DNA of 64,000 nt from JADJTT01 sp049306275 (GTDB lineage Bacteria; Bacteroidota; Bacteroidia; Chitinophagales; Saprospiraceae). The stretch covers positions 58,971-122,970 of the forward strand of contig JBAQQB010000132.1 in the NCBI GenBank assembly GCA_049306275.1, given 5' to 3'. Positions within the stretch are counted from its first letter, which is position 1; each line of letters opens with the position of its first letter. The translations under genes and the position numbers were made by a program. This document shows, one piece after another, positions 48,595 to 55,989 of the stretch. The notes beneath the pieces are model-generated. The model had not been told where the DNA came from, did not search any database, and saw nothing but the letters and a program-made list of their open reading frames with translations.

Positions 48595-50196
48595 TTATTT
48601 ATACTGGGCAGCCAGTTCCTTGGCCAGCGCTTCCACTTTGGCGAGCGATTCGTCGGTCAGCTTGCCGGCTTTGAATTCGGCGAGCACATCGGGGTGGCGC
48701 TGTTCCATCGTGGTGAGGTACACCATTTCGAAGGAGTGGATCTTGTCGACCGGCACGTCGCGCAGCAGGCCTTTGGTACCGAGGTAGATGATGGCTACCT
48801 GTTTTTCCACGGGTACCGGCGAGTACTGGGGCTGTTTCAGAATTTCCACGTTGCGCTTGCCCTTTTCCAGGACGGCCATGGTAGCGGCGTCGAGGTCGGA
48901 GCCGAATTTGGAGAAGGCCTCGAGTTCGCGGTACTGAGCCTGGTCGAGTTTGAGGGTACCGGCGACTTTCTTCATCGACTTGATCTGGGCCGAACCACCT
49001 ACGCGGCTCACGGAGATACCCACGTTGATAGCGGGGCGGATACCGGCGTTGAACAGGTTGGATTCGAGGAAGATCTGACCGTCGGTAATAGAGATCACGT
49101 TGGTCGGGATATAGGCGGAAACGTCGCCGGCCTGAGTCTCGATGATGGGCAGGGCCGTCAGCGAGCCGCCGCCTTTTACGAGGGGCTGGCCTTTGTCGTC
49201 TTTTGCGTTCTTGAGGCTCTCCGGCAGGTCGTTCATGTTGCGGGCGATGTCGTCGTTGGCGATGACCTTGGCCGCGCGCTCGAGCAAGCGGGAGTGGAGG
49301 TAGAACACGTCGCCAGGGTAAGCTTCGCGGCCTGGCGGGCGGCGCAGCAGCAGGGATACCTCGCGGTAAGCGACGGCCTGTTTCGACAAATCATCGTATA
49401 CGATCAATGCCGGGCGTCCGGTGTCGCGGAAGAATTCGCCGATGCAGGCGCCGGCGAAGGGAGCGAAGAACTGGAGCGGAGCGGGATCCGAAGCGGAAGC
49501 CGACACGATGATGGTGTAATCCATGGCGCCGTGCTCTTCGAGCGTGCGGGCTACGTTGGCGACAGTAGAGGCTTTCTGGCCGGAAGCCACGTAGATGCAG
49601 AAAACCGGTTCGCCGCGTTCGAAGAATTCGCGCTGGTTGATGATGGTATCGATAGCGATAGCCGACTTACCAGTCTGGCGGTCGCCGATGATCAATTCGC
49701 GCTGGCCGCGGCCGATGGGGATCATGGCGTCGATAGCCTTGATACCGGTCTGCAGCGGTTCGCTCACCGGCTGGCGGTAGATCACACCGGGGGCTTTGCG
49801 CTCCAGCGGCATGGTGTACTTCTTGCCGGCGATCTCGCCTTTGCCGTCGATCGGCTGGCCGAGCGGGTTGACTACGCGGCCCACATAGCCTTCGCCGACT
49901 TCGATGGAGGCGATGCGGCCGGTACTGGTCACTTTGGAACCTTCCTTGATGCCGTCGCCGGGGCCCATCAATACGACGCCAACGTTGTCTTCTTCCAGGT
50001 TGAGAACGATGGCCTGCACGCCTGTTTCGAATTCGACCAGTTCACCGGCCTTGGCGTTGTTCAGTCCATAGATACGGGCGATACCGTCGCCCACTTGCAG
50101 TACGGTGCCTACGGATTCCAGTTCGGTGGCGGTGGAAAGGCCGGAGAGTTGCTGCTTGAGTATCGCTGATATTTCATCGGGTTTAACGTCAACCAT
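48595..50196 (-). CDS. atpA: ATP synthase alpha subunit
   Basis: A 533-residue F1 alpha subunit. The non-catalytic P-loop is GDRQTGKSAIAID and the arginine-finger region VSRVGGSAQIKSM is intact; the start is MVDVKPDEISAILKQQL. Standard length. It lies 72 bases after atpH and 21 before atpG on the same strand. Confidence 0.97.
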   Translation of the reverse strand: MVDVKPDEISAILKQQLSGLSTATELESVGTVLQVGDGIARIYGLNNAKAGELVEFETGVQAIVLNLEEDNVGVVLMGPGDGIKEGSKVTSTGRIASIEVGEGYVGRVVNPLGQPIDGKGEIAGKKYTMPLERKAPGVIYRQPVSEPLQTGIKAIDAMIPIGRGQRELIIGDRQTGKSAIAIDTIINQREFFERGEPVFCIYVASGQKASTVANVARTLEEHGAMDYTIIVSASASDPAPLQFFAPFAGACIGEFFRDTGRPALIVYDDLSKQAVAYREVSLLLRRPPGREAYPGDVFYLHSRLLERAAKVIANDDIARNMNDLPESLKNAKDDKGQPLVKGGGSLTALPIIETQAGDVSAYIPTNVISITDGQIFLESNLFNAGIRPAINVGISVSRVGGSAQIKSMKKVAGTLKLDQAQYRELEAFSKFGSDLDAATMAVLEKGKRNVEILKQPQYSPVPVEKQVAIIYLGTKGLLRDVPVDKIHSFEMVYLTTMEQRHPDVLAEFKAGKLTDESLAKVEALAKELAAQYK

Positions 50197-50268
50197 GATC
50201 GCGCGATTTATTGTTTTTTAGAATTTGATTCAGAATCTTGAAGTCCATCTATTTCAAGATGGCTCCAT

Positions 50269-50838
50269 TTAACGAGCAATGATTTTGGAGATGTAGAGGT
50301 TGTCGCGAAAGGAATTCTTGAAAGCCTCCAGCTTTCTAGACGCGCTGGCGTCGTAGAGTTTGTCGGCAAATTCAATGACGAACCCCGCTACAAGAGAGGG
50401 GTCGGTATTGGCCTCCATTTCCAGTTCGCCTTCGACCACGCCGTCTGCCAGCAGTTTTTTGCGGATAGCCTCTACCATGTCCTGGCTGATGGGTTCGGGC
50501 GTGGTGATCCGTACGGTAGAAATATGCTTGTAAGCCCGGTATTGGGTGCGAAACTCCCTGGCTATTTCCGGCAGGTATCCTTCGCGACCTTTGGTTACGA
50601 GGATATTCAGGAAAGCCATGGTCATTTCATCGAATTTACCGCCGAAAAGCAGCTCAAATACCTTGCGCTTCTTGTCGGACTTGACGATCGGGCTTTTGAG
50701 CAGCAGGTAGAAGTCGCGGTTCTTCAGCGTTTCGCCGAAGGCCTCGAAATCATCTTTCACGCGTTCGAGCCGCTGTTTTTCAATAGCGAGGTCGATGAGC
50801 GATTTGGCGTATCTGGATACTATCCGTGCAACTGACAT
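50269..50838 (-). CDS. atpH: ATP synthase delta subunit
   Basis: A 189-residue peripheral stalk subunit (OSCP-like): VSRYAKSLIDLAIEKQRLE at the N-terminus, and a C-terminal SLVAGFVIEFADKLYDASASRKLEAFK resembling the GG-x-hydrophobic motif of delta. It lies 13 bases after atpF. Confidence 0.93.
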   Translation of the reverse strand: MSVARIVSRYAKSLIDLAIEKQRLERVKDDFEAFGETLKNRDFYLLLKSPIVKSDKKRKVFELLFGGKFDEMTMAFLNILVTKGREGYLPEIAREFRTQYRAYKHISTVRITTPEPISQDMVEAIRKKLLADGVVEGELEMEANTDPSLVAGFVIEFADKLYDASASRKLEAFKNSFRDNLYISKIIAR

Positions 50839-50851
50839 AATTCCGGGTCGT

Positions 50852-51376
50852 TTAGTTGAGCTTCATCCCGTCTACCAGGTCCTTGACGTATTGCTCGTGT
50901 TCGGCCTTGTTCTTGAGTTCGCGTTCGAGGATTTTCTCGGCGATGTCGACAGCGATGTTGCCCACCTGGTTTTTCAGGTCGATGATGGCCGCCATGCGCA
51001 TGTTTTCGATTTCTGCCTTGGCGTTCACCACGATGCGGTGTGCTTCTTCTTTCGCCTTGTCGCGGGCCTCGGCGATGATGGTGTCTTTCGCCACCTTCGC
51101 TTCGTGCAGGATCTTGGCGCGTTCTTCCTGGGCCTGGGCCAGGAGGTCTTCATTTTTCGCCTGGAGCTGCGCCATCTCCTCGCGCGCCCGCTTGGCGGAG
51201 TCGAGGGAGTTCTGGATATCCAGCTCGCGTTCCTTCAGGGCGTTGGCGATCGGTTTGAACGCGAAACGGCTCATCAGGAACCAGAACAGGGCAAAGATGA
51301 GGGTAGTCCAGAATACGGTACCCGGATCAGGGCGAATGACCGTAAATTCGGCTAAGAAGATCAAATTGCTCATCAT
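50852..51376 (-). CDS. atpF: ATP synthase b subunit
   Basis: A 174-residue protein with one N-terminal membrane helix (about 18-38, VFWTTLIFALFWFLMSRFAF) followed by a long charged coiled coil (about 45-165). A second in-frame ATG directly follows the first. It is separated from atpE by 99 bases with a stem-loop, and from atpH by 13. Confidence 0.94.
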   Translation of the reverse strand: MMSNLIFLAEFTVIRPDPGTVFWTTLIFALFWFLMSRFAFKPIANALKERELDIQNSLDSAKRAREEMAQLQAKNEDLLAQAQEERAKILHEAKVAKDTIIAEARDKAKEEAHRIVVNAKAEIENMRMAAIIDLKNQVGNIAVDIAEKILERELKNKAEHEQYVKDLVDGMKLN

Positions 51377-51413
51377 GAATATGCAATATTGAATGTGAAT
51401 GCTTTTTTGAGTG

Positions 51414-51448
51414 AACTGCTCCGGCGACCAACCGTCGCCGGGAGCAGT
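51414..51448 (-). promoter_or_regulatory. stem-loop between atpE and atpF
   Basis: CTGCTCCGGCGAC (51416-51428) pairs with GTCGCCGGGAGCAG (51434-51447), one bulge, GC-rich. On the minus strand no T-tract follows, so it may be an mRNA-protecting or attenuating element that favours the abundant c subunit (inference). Confidence 0.55.
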
Positions 51449-51475
51449 CCTTTCTTTTTCTCAGGCCACCCTGTA

Positions 51476-51679
51476 TTACAGGATGAAGCTCAACACCATG
51501 GCGATCAGCGCGGCGCCTTCCACCAGAGCGGCGGTAAGGATCATGTTTGCGCGGATGTCGCCAACTGCTTCGGGTTGACGAGCGATAGCGTCCATTGCGC
51601 GACCACCGATTTGTCCGATGCCGATGCCGGCTGCGATTGCAGCGAGAGCGAGGCCGAGAGCGGTAATAGAACCAGTCAT
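51476..51679 (-). CDS. atpE: ATP synthase c subunit
   Basis: A 67-residue hairpin of two membrane helices. The loop RQPE is at 34-37. The ion-binding carboxylate is Glu54 (ALVEGAAL). Gln23 in GIGIGQIGG matches a Na+-type position, but the Ser after Glu in Na+ rotors is Gly here, so proton coupling is more likely (inference). It lies in atpB-atpE-atpF order, 47 bases after atpB. Confidence 0.95.
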   Translation of the reverse strand: MTGSITALGLALAAIAAGIGIGQIGGRAMDAIARQPEAVGDIRANMILTAALVEGAALIAMVLSFIL

Positions 51680-51705
51680 GTTATATATAGTTTATAAGTT
51701 TAAAA

Positions 51706-51728
51706 GGTTGTTGGGTTGTTGGGTTGTT
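51706..51728. repeat. GGGTTGTT repeats between atpE and atpB
   Basis: GGTTGTTG repeated with period 8 across the 47-base gap between atpE and atpB. The reverse complement resembles the AACCCAACAACC repeats at 20417 and 21403. Confidence 0.6.
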
Positions 51729-53007
51729 AGTGGTGGTCTTCTTCGATCGCTGCGCCGATGTAGGAAGCGGTGAGCAGGGTGAACACGAAGGCCTGGATGA
51801 AAGCCACCAGCAACTCGATGGCCATGATGAACATGGTCAGCGGGATGGAAGCGGCTGCGCCGCCGAGGGAGCCGCCCAGGCTGGCGCCCGACTTGCCGAA
51901 GATGAAGATCAGCCCCACGAAGCTCAGCACCACGATGTGGCCCGCCGTAATGTTGGCGAAAAGACGAAGCATCAGGGTGAAGGGCTTGATGAAGAGGCCC
52001 AGCACTTCAACAGGCGTCAGGATCAGCTTGATCGGCGCCGGTACGCCCGGCATCCAGAAGATATGTTTCCAGTAGTTCTTGTTTCCGTTGATGTTGACCA
52101 CCACGAAGGTGAACAGGGCCAGCACCAGGGTCACGCCCAGGTTGCCGGTCACGTTGGCGCTGCCCGGGAAGAAGGGGATCTGCCCGATCAGGTTGAGGCC
52201 CAGGATGAAGAAGAAGATCGACAGCAGGAAGGGCAGGTACTTGTGGTAGTGGTGCCCGATGAAAGGCTTGGCCACCTCGTCCTGAATAAAGAGAACGACC
52301 GGCTCCATGAAGCCTTGCAGGCCCTTGGGCGCCATTCCGCGGCGTGCTTTGTAAGCGTTGGCCACCGCGCGGAAGGTCAGGAATAAAACGAGGAACACCA
52401 GGAGCATCGTGAAGACGTTCTTGGTGATAGAAAAATCGTAGAAAGAAGTGATGCCGCCGCCGAAAACCCCGCCGTCGAGCGTGCTGCGGTTTTCGAGGTG
52501 GTAGCAGGCGCCGCCGTAAACGACAATCGGCACTTCCACCTCTTTGCCGTCGTGCTGCTCCATCGTGTGCGAGATGCACTCGAGCTCCACTTCGCCCATC
52601 GGGAAAGCAGGATCGGCGATCCGCTTCACCTCCCCGTGCACCAGCACATAACGGTCAATGGCTTTCTCGCCGTTGCCGTGGTGATGCGCGGCAAACTTGC
52701 TCGACATCATCATGGTCATGCCGTGATCGGGAGCGTAGAGGATGCAGGGAAGGGGAATGTAGATATCGCCCAGCACATGAAAGGCATTCGCGTCGCCAAT
52801 GTGGTGGAAAGCTGAGGCCGTGGGGTTGTATTCGGGAAATTCCTCTTCCTCGTGGTGGCAACCGCAGGCAGCATGGTCGCCACCCTCCTCATGATGCGCC
52901 GTAGCGGCTTCTTCACCATGAGTGTCGTGCTCAGAATGCGCTTCCTGCCCGTAAGAGAAAGCCAGAAAGCTCAGAATCAGGCATATAGTCAGAAAAAATG
53001 GTCGCAT
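51727..53007 (-). CDS. atpB: ATP synthase a subunit with His-rich N-terminal extension
   Basis: A 426-residue F0 a subunit. The C-terminal half (about 195-426) is canonical, including the essential arginine in LMLRLFANITAGH and EVLGLFIKPF. Before it are a signal-peptide-like segment (about 1-20), a His/Glu-rich stretch (residues 21-60 with eight His and Cys48, Cys50), and a beta-rich region (about 60-180) that would face the periplasm. Bacteroidota AtpB proteins often have an N-terminal extension; the His-rich, Cys-containing form is unusual. It is the first gene of atpBEFHAG, with a perfect -7 box at 53058-53065. No atpI or atpZ. Confidence 0.95.
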   Translation of the reverse strand: MRPFFLTICLILSFLAFSYGQEAHSEHDTHGEEAATAHHEEGGDHAACGCHHEEEEFPEYNPTASAFHHIGDANAFHVLGDIYIPLPCILYAPDHGMTMMMSSKFAAHHHGNGEKAIDRYVLVHGEVKRIADPAFPMGEVELECISHTMEQHDGKEVEVPIVVYGGACYHLENRSTLDGGVFGGGITSFYDFSITKNVFTMLLVFLVLFLTFRAVANAYKARRGMAPKGLQGFMEPVVLFIQDEVAKPFIGHHYHKYLPFLLSIFFFILGLNLIGQIPFFPGSANVTGNLGVTLVLALFTFVVVNINGNKNYWKHIFWMPGVPAPIKLILTPVEVLGLFIKPFTLMLRLFANITAGHIVVLSFVGLIFIFGKSGASLGGSLGGAAASIPLTMFIMAIELLVAFIQAFVFTLLTASYIGAAIEEDHH

Positions 53008-53057
53008 GCGAATGCCTATTTTTGTAACGGGAAACCTCCCTTTTTCAAAAACCGCTG

Positions 53058-53065
53058 CAAAGGTA
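53058..53065 (-). promoter_or_regulatory. -7 box of the atp operon
   Basis: TACCTTTG on the minus strand matches TAnnTTTG, about 50 bases before the atpB start codon. No clear -33 TTG. Confidence 0.6.
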
Positions 53066-53232
53066 GCTATTCATAACAGTTTTAAAAACTTCGGCTCGTT
53101 TTTTTTCTTGCCGGCAGACAAAGCCTTTCCGGATTTTAACAGTTTGAGCATGCGCTTTTAAGACCTTGCTAACCAACTTTTTCAGCACCGCGCACGATCT
53201 TTGGGAGTGTTTTAACCCTAAATGAATCTGAC

Positions 53233-53745
53233 ATGCGAAAAACAATCCTCCTGAGCGCATTCCTGCTCGCCCTCCTGCCCTTAAGCAACGGGCAGATCCC
53301 GGCCAACACCATCATGATCGGTGGAAACAGTGGCCTTGGCATCCACAGCAACGGCTTTAACCTGAACATCAACCCCCGGGTGGGCTTCTTCGTAGCGCCC
53401 GACCTGGCGCTCGGAGCCGACGTCAACGCCTCCACCAGCCTCTATGCCGACCGGAACACTACCGACTGGAACTTCGACTACAATCTGGGGCTGTTTATGC
53501 GCTATTACCTTGCCCCCGGCAAGAAATGGCGGCCTTTCCTTCACGCTGAAATGTCGAACGTGCCCGCCATCTGGCGCTTCGACGGCGCCGTGGGCGGCGG
53601 ACTGGCCTATTTTATCAACCCCAAGGTGAGCATCGAAACCCAGTTGCTCTTCCAGGTTTTCGATGTGTTCGACAGCCCCAATCTTTCGGTTTCCGGACTC
53701 AATATCGGCTTCCACGTATTCCTTCCACCGAAGGAGAAGGAGTAG
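53233..53745 (+). CDS. small outer-membrane beta-barrel protein
   Basis: A 170-residue protein with a signal peptide (about 1-20, ending LSNGQ). It has repeated amphipathic strands (GFNLNINPRVGFFVAPDLALGADV, WNFDYNLGLFMRYYLAP, GGGLAYFINPKVSIETQLLFQVF, LNIGFHVFLPP) typical of an 8-stranded OmpX/opacity-like barrel. Specific role unknown. It is divergent from atpB; the nearest -7-like box is GATCTTTG (53197-53204). It ends with a terminator shared with recQ. Confidence 0.75.
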   Translation: MRKTILLSAFLLALLPLSNGQIPANTIMIGGNSGLGIHSNGFNLNINPRVGFFVAPDLALGADVNASTSLYADRNTTDWNFDYNLGLFMRYYLAPGKKWRPFLHAEMSNVPAIWRFDGAVGGGLAYFINPKVSIETQLLFQVFDVFDSPNLSVSGLNIGFHVFLPPKEKE

Positions 53746-53746
53746 T

Positions 53747-53775
53747 GAAAAGGCGGGTCAATCACCCGCCTTTTC
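53747..53775 (+). terminator. hairpin between the barrel gene and recQ
   Basis: GAAAAGGCGGGT and ACCCGCCTTTTC pair perfectly across CAATC, followed by a T-rich stretch on the plus strand. It overlaps the recQ stop codon. Confidence 0.7.
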
Positions 53776-55893
53776 TCCTTTTAAATATAAGGCCAGCCTG
53801 ATCTTGTGATATGGCACCTCTCCACCCAAAGCATCGAATACAGGCTTCAGCTTCCCCGCCTCCTCCCCTTCCAGCCGCCGGGCCGCCGACACGATCCGCT
53901 CGATTTCCTGTGGCTGGATCAGGCGCTCCAACTCCACGTTTTCTCCTTTTTCCATGAAATGGACGAGGTGGTCGTAGACCCGGCTCACCGTGATTTCCCG
54001 CTGCCGGGCGATCTCCTCGGGAGTGAAACCCTTACGGAACAGATCGAAACTCTCCAGGTAGGTGGCGCCGGCCACGCTGAAGCCTTCTCCTTTTTTTTCC
54101 AGGACAAAACTCCGGATCAACTCCAGAAACTGGTTGCCGTACAGTTGCAGCTTCCGCTCGCCCACCCCGCTGACCTGGCGCAGGTCTTCATCGGTGAGGG
54201 GCTTTTTCTCGGCCATCTCCTCCAGGGTCTTGTCGGTGAAGACCACATAGGGCGGCAGGCCGTTTGCCCTGGCGATCTCCAGGCGCAGCTTCTTGAGGTC
54301 CTGGAACAGCCCATCCCGCAACTGCTCGCCCTTGGTGGGCAGCTTGGGCGCCTTGGCCTTCTTGTCGCGCAAGACCTGGGCCTGCACCAGCTCAACTTTT
54401 CTTCCCTTAAATAACACCTCCTTGCCCGCCGGGGTGAGCCGCAACTGGCCAAAGGCCTCGTGAGCCACTTCGATGAGGCCCTGGTTGAGGAATTGCTCGA
54501 AATACTGCCGCCAGTCGACGTACGAGAGCTCGCGTCCGGCGCCGTAGGTCTTGATCTTGTGGTATTCCTTGTCGAAAATCTCCTGCCTGCCCGAGCCGCG
54601 CAGGATGTCGATCACCAGGTTCATGCCGAGTTTTTCCTGCACGCGCGCGATGGCCGAAAGGGCTTTCTGCGCCAGCTCCGTGCCGTCGAAGTACTGCGGC
54701 GGGTTGCGGCAGATGTCGCAGTTGCCGCATTTATCTTTCTGGTCTTCGCCGAAATAGCTCAGCAGCATCTTGCGCCGGCAGGTCTGCCCCGTAGCGTACT
54801 GGTACATCCGCTCCAGCTTGGCCAGCTTGACCTCCGTCAGGTCGCTCTCTTCCTGCCGGATGAGGTCTTGCAGCATGCTCACGTCGGCATAGCTGTAAAA
54901 AAGCAAGGTTTCCGCCTTCACCCCGTCGCGGCCTGCCCGGCCGATCTCCTGGTAGTAGCTCTCCACGTTCTTGGGCAGGTTGTAGTGGATCACGAAGCGC
55001 ACGTTCGACTTGTCGATGCCCATCCCGAAGGCCACCGTGGCGGCGATGACGGTCACCCGGTCGTTGATGAAGTCTTCCTGCGCGGCGCTGCGGTCTTTAT
55101 CGCTCATGCCCGCATGGTAAAACCCGGCGTTGATGCCCCGGGAGATCAGGCCTTCAGCCACCTGCTCGGTGCTCTTGCGGCTCAGGCAATAGATGATGCC
55201 GGGTTGGCCCGGACGCTGCTTGATAAACGCCGCGATCTGCCCCATGCGGTCCTGTCCGGGCTTCACCTCCAGGCTGAGGTTGGGCCGGTCGAAAGAGGCG
55301 ATGAACATCTCGGGCTCGTGCAGGTCCAGCTGCCCGGCAATGTCCAGACGCGTCAGGCGGTCGGCGGTAGCGGTCAGGGCCATGAAGGGCAAGGTGGGGA
55401 GTTCTTTTTTCAGAAATTTCAATTGGGTGTATTCCGGCCTGAAGTCGTGCCCCCAGGCCGAAATGCAATGCGCCTCGTCGATGGCGATGAGGTTGATCTT
55501 CGCCCTGCGCAGCAGGGGCAGAAACTCGCGGGAGGTCAGGCGCTCGGGCGAGACGTAGAGCAGGTCGATGGCGCCTTGGTAGAGCTCGTCTTCCACCATG
55601 CGCTGCTCGATCGGGCTCAGGGTGCTGTTGAGGTACGAAGCCCTCACCCCGTTGGCCAGGAGCCCGTCGACCTGGTCTTTCATCAGTGAAATGAGCGGGG
55701 AGACGACGATGCAGGTACCGGGCATCAAAATGGCCGGTATCTGGTAACAGATCGATTTGCCCCCGCCGGTGGGCATGAGCACGATACAGTCTTTCCCGTT
55801 AAAAACCTGTTGGATAATTTCCGCCTGGAGCGGCCGGAAGGAGTCGAAGCCAAAATACTGCTTCAGGGCCTCATGGGCTTTCACCATTTCCAT
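53758..55893 (-). CDS. recQ: ATP-dependent DNA helicase RecQ
   Basis: A 711-residue SF2 helicase for recombination and fork repair. Domains in order: helicase core with MPTGGGKSICYQIPA (motif I) and DEAHCISAWGHDFRPEY; second RecA lobe with QEIGRAGRDG; zinc-binding CRRKMLLSYFGEDQKDKCGNCDIC; RQC winged helix; HRDC domain (EMAEKKPLTDEDLRQVSGVGERKLQLYG). The C-terminus extends about 100 residues past HRDC with a winged-helix-like end (FTPEEIARQREITVSRVYDHLVHFMEKG) also seen in some Bacteroidota RecQ. The start is placed at MEMVKAH; a start four codons upstream is possible. Confidence 0.93.
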   Translation of the reverse strand: MEMVKAHEALKQYFGFDSFRPLQAEIIQQVFNGKDCIVLMPTGGGKSICYQIPAILMPGTCIVVSPLISLMKDQVDGLLANGVRASYLNSTLSPIEQRMVEDELYQGAIDLLYVSPERLTSREFLPLLRRAKINLIAIDEAHCISAWGHDFRPEYTQLKFLKKELPTLPFMALTATADRLTRLDIAGQLDLHEPEMFIASFDRPNLSLEVKPGQDRMGQIAAFIKQRPGQPGIIYCLSRKSTEQVAEGLISRGINAGFYHAGMSDKDRSAAQEDFINDRVTVIAATVAFGMGIDKSNVRFVIHYNLPKNVESYYQEIGRAGRDGVKAETLLFYSYADVSMLQDLIRQEESDLTEVKLAKLERMYQYATGQTCRRKMLLSYFGEDQKDKCGNCDICRNPPQYFDGTELAQKALSAIARVQEKLGMNLVIDILRGSGRQEIFDKEYHKIKTYGAGRELSYVDWRQYFEQFLNQGLIEVAHEAFGQLRLTPAGKEVLFKGRKVELVQAQVLRDKKAKAPKLPTKGEQLRDGLFQDLKKLRLEIARANGLPPYVVFTDKTLEEMAEKKPLTDEDLRQVSGVGERKLQLYGNQFLELIRSFVLEKKGEGFSVAGATYLESFDLFRKGFTPEEIARQREITVSRVYDHLVHFMEKGENVELERLIQPQEIERIVSAARRLEGEEAGKLKPVFDALGGEVPYHKIRLALYLKGEKAGD

Positions 55894-55939
55894 ACAACTA
55901 CACAATTTTGGGTTTACTCCAACAAGGGGCCTTGGGTAC

Positions 55940-55979
55940 GAAGATAAAAAAAGAAAGGGGGCGGCAGCAAGCCGCCCCC
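55940..55979 (-). promoter_or_regulatory. recQ promoter -7 box fused to the terminator of the upstream gene
   Basis: On the minus strand a GC-rich hairpin (55956-55966 with 55972-55982) and T-tract end the molybdopterin oxidoreductase transcript, and the T-tract runs directly into TATCTTCG (55947-55940), the likely -7 box of recQ. The same octamer precedes the HTTM gene. Confidence 0.5.
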
Positions 55980-55989
55980 TTTCTTTTTT

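Noticed and set aside
48694..50169. Plus-strand frame opposite atpA (491 codons)
   Set aside because: Shadow of a highly conserved gene; biased composition without recognisable motifs.
51476..51679. Na+-coupled c-ring
   Set aside because: Gln23 fits the Na+ pattern but the residue after Glu54 is Gly, not Ser/Thr, so proton coupling is the simpler reading.
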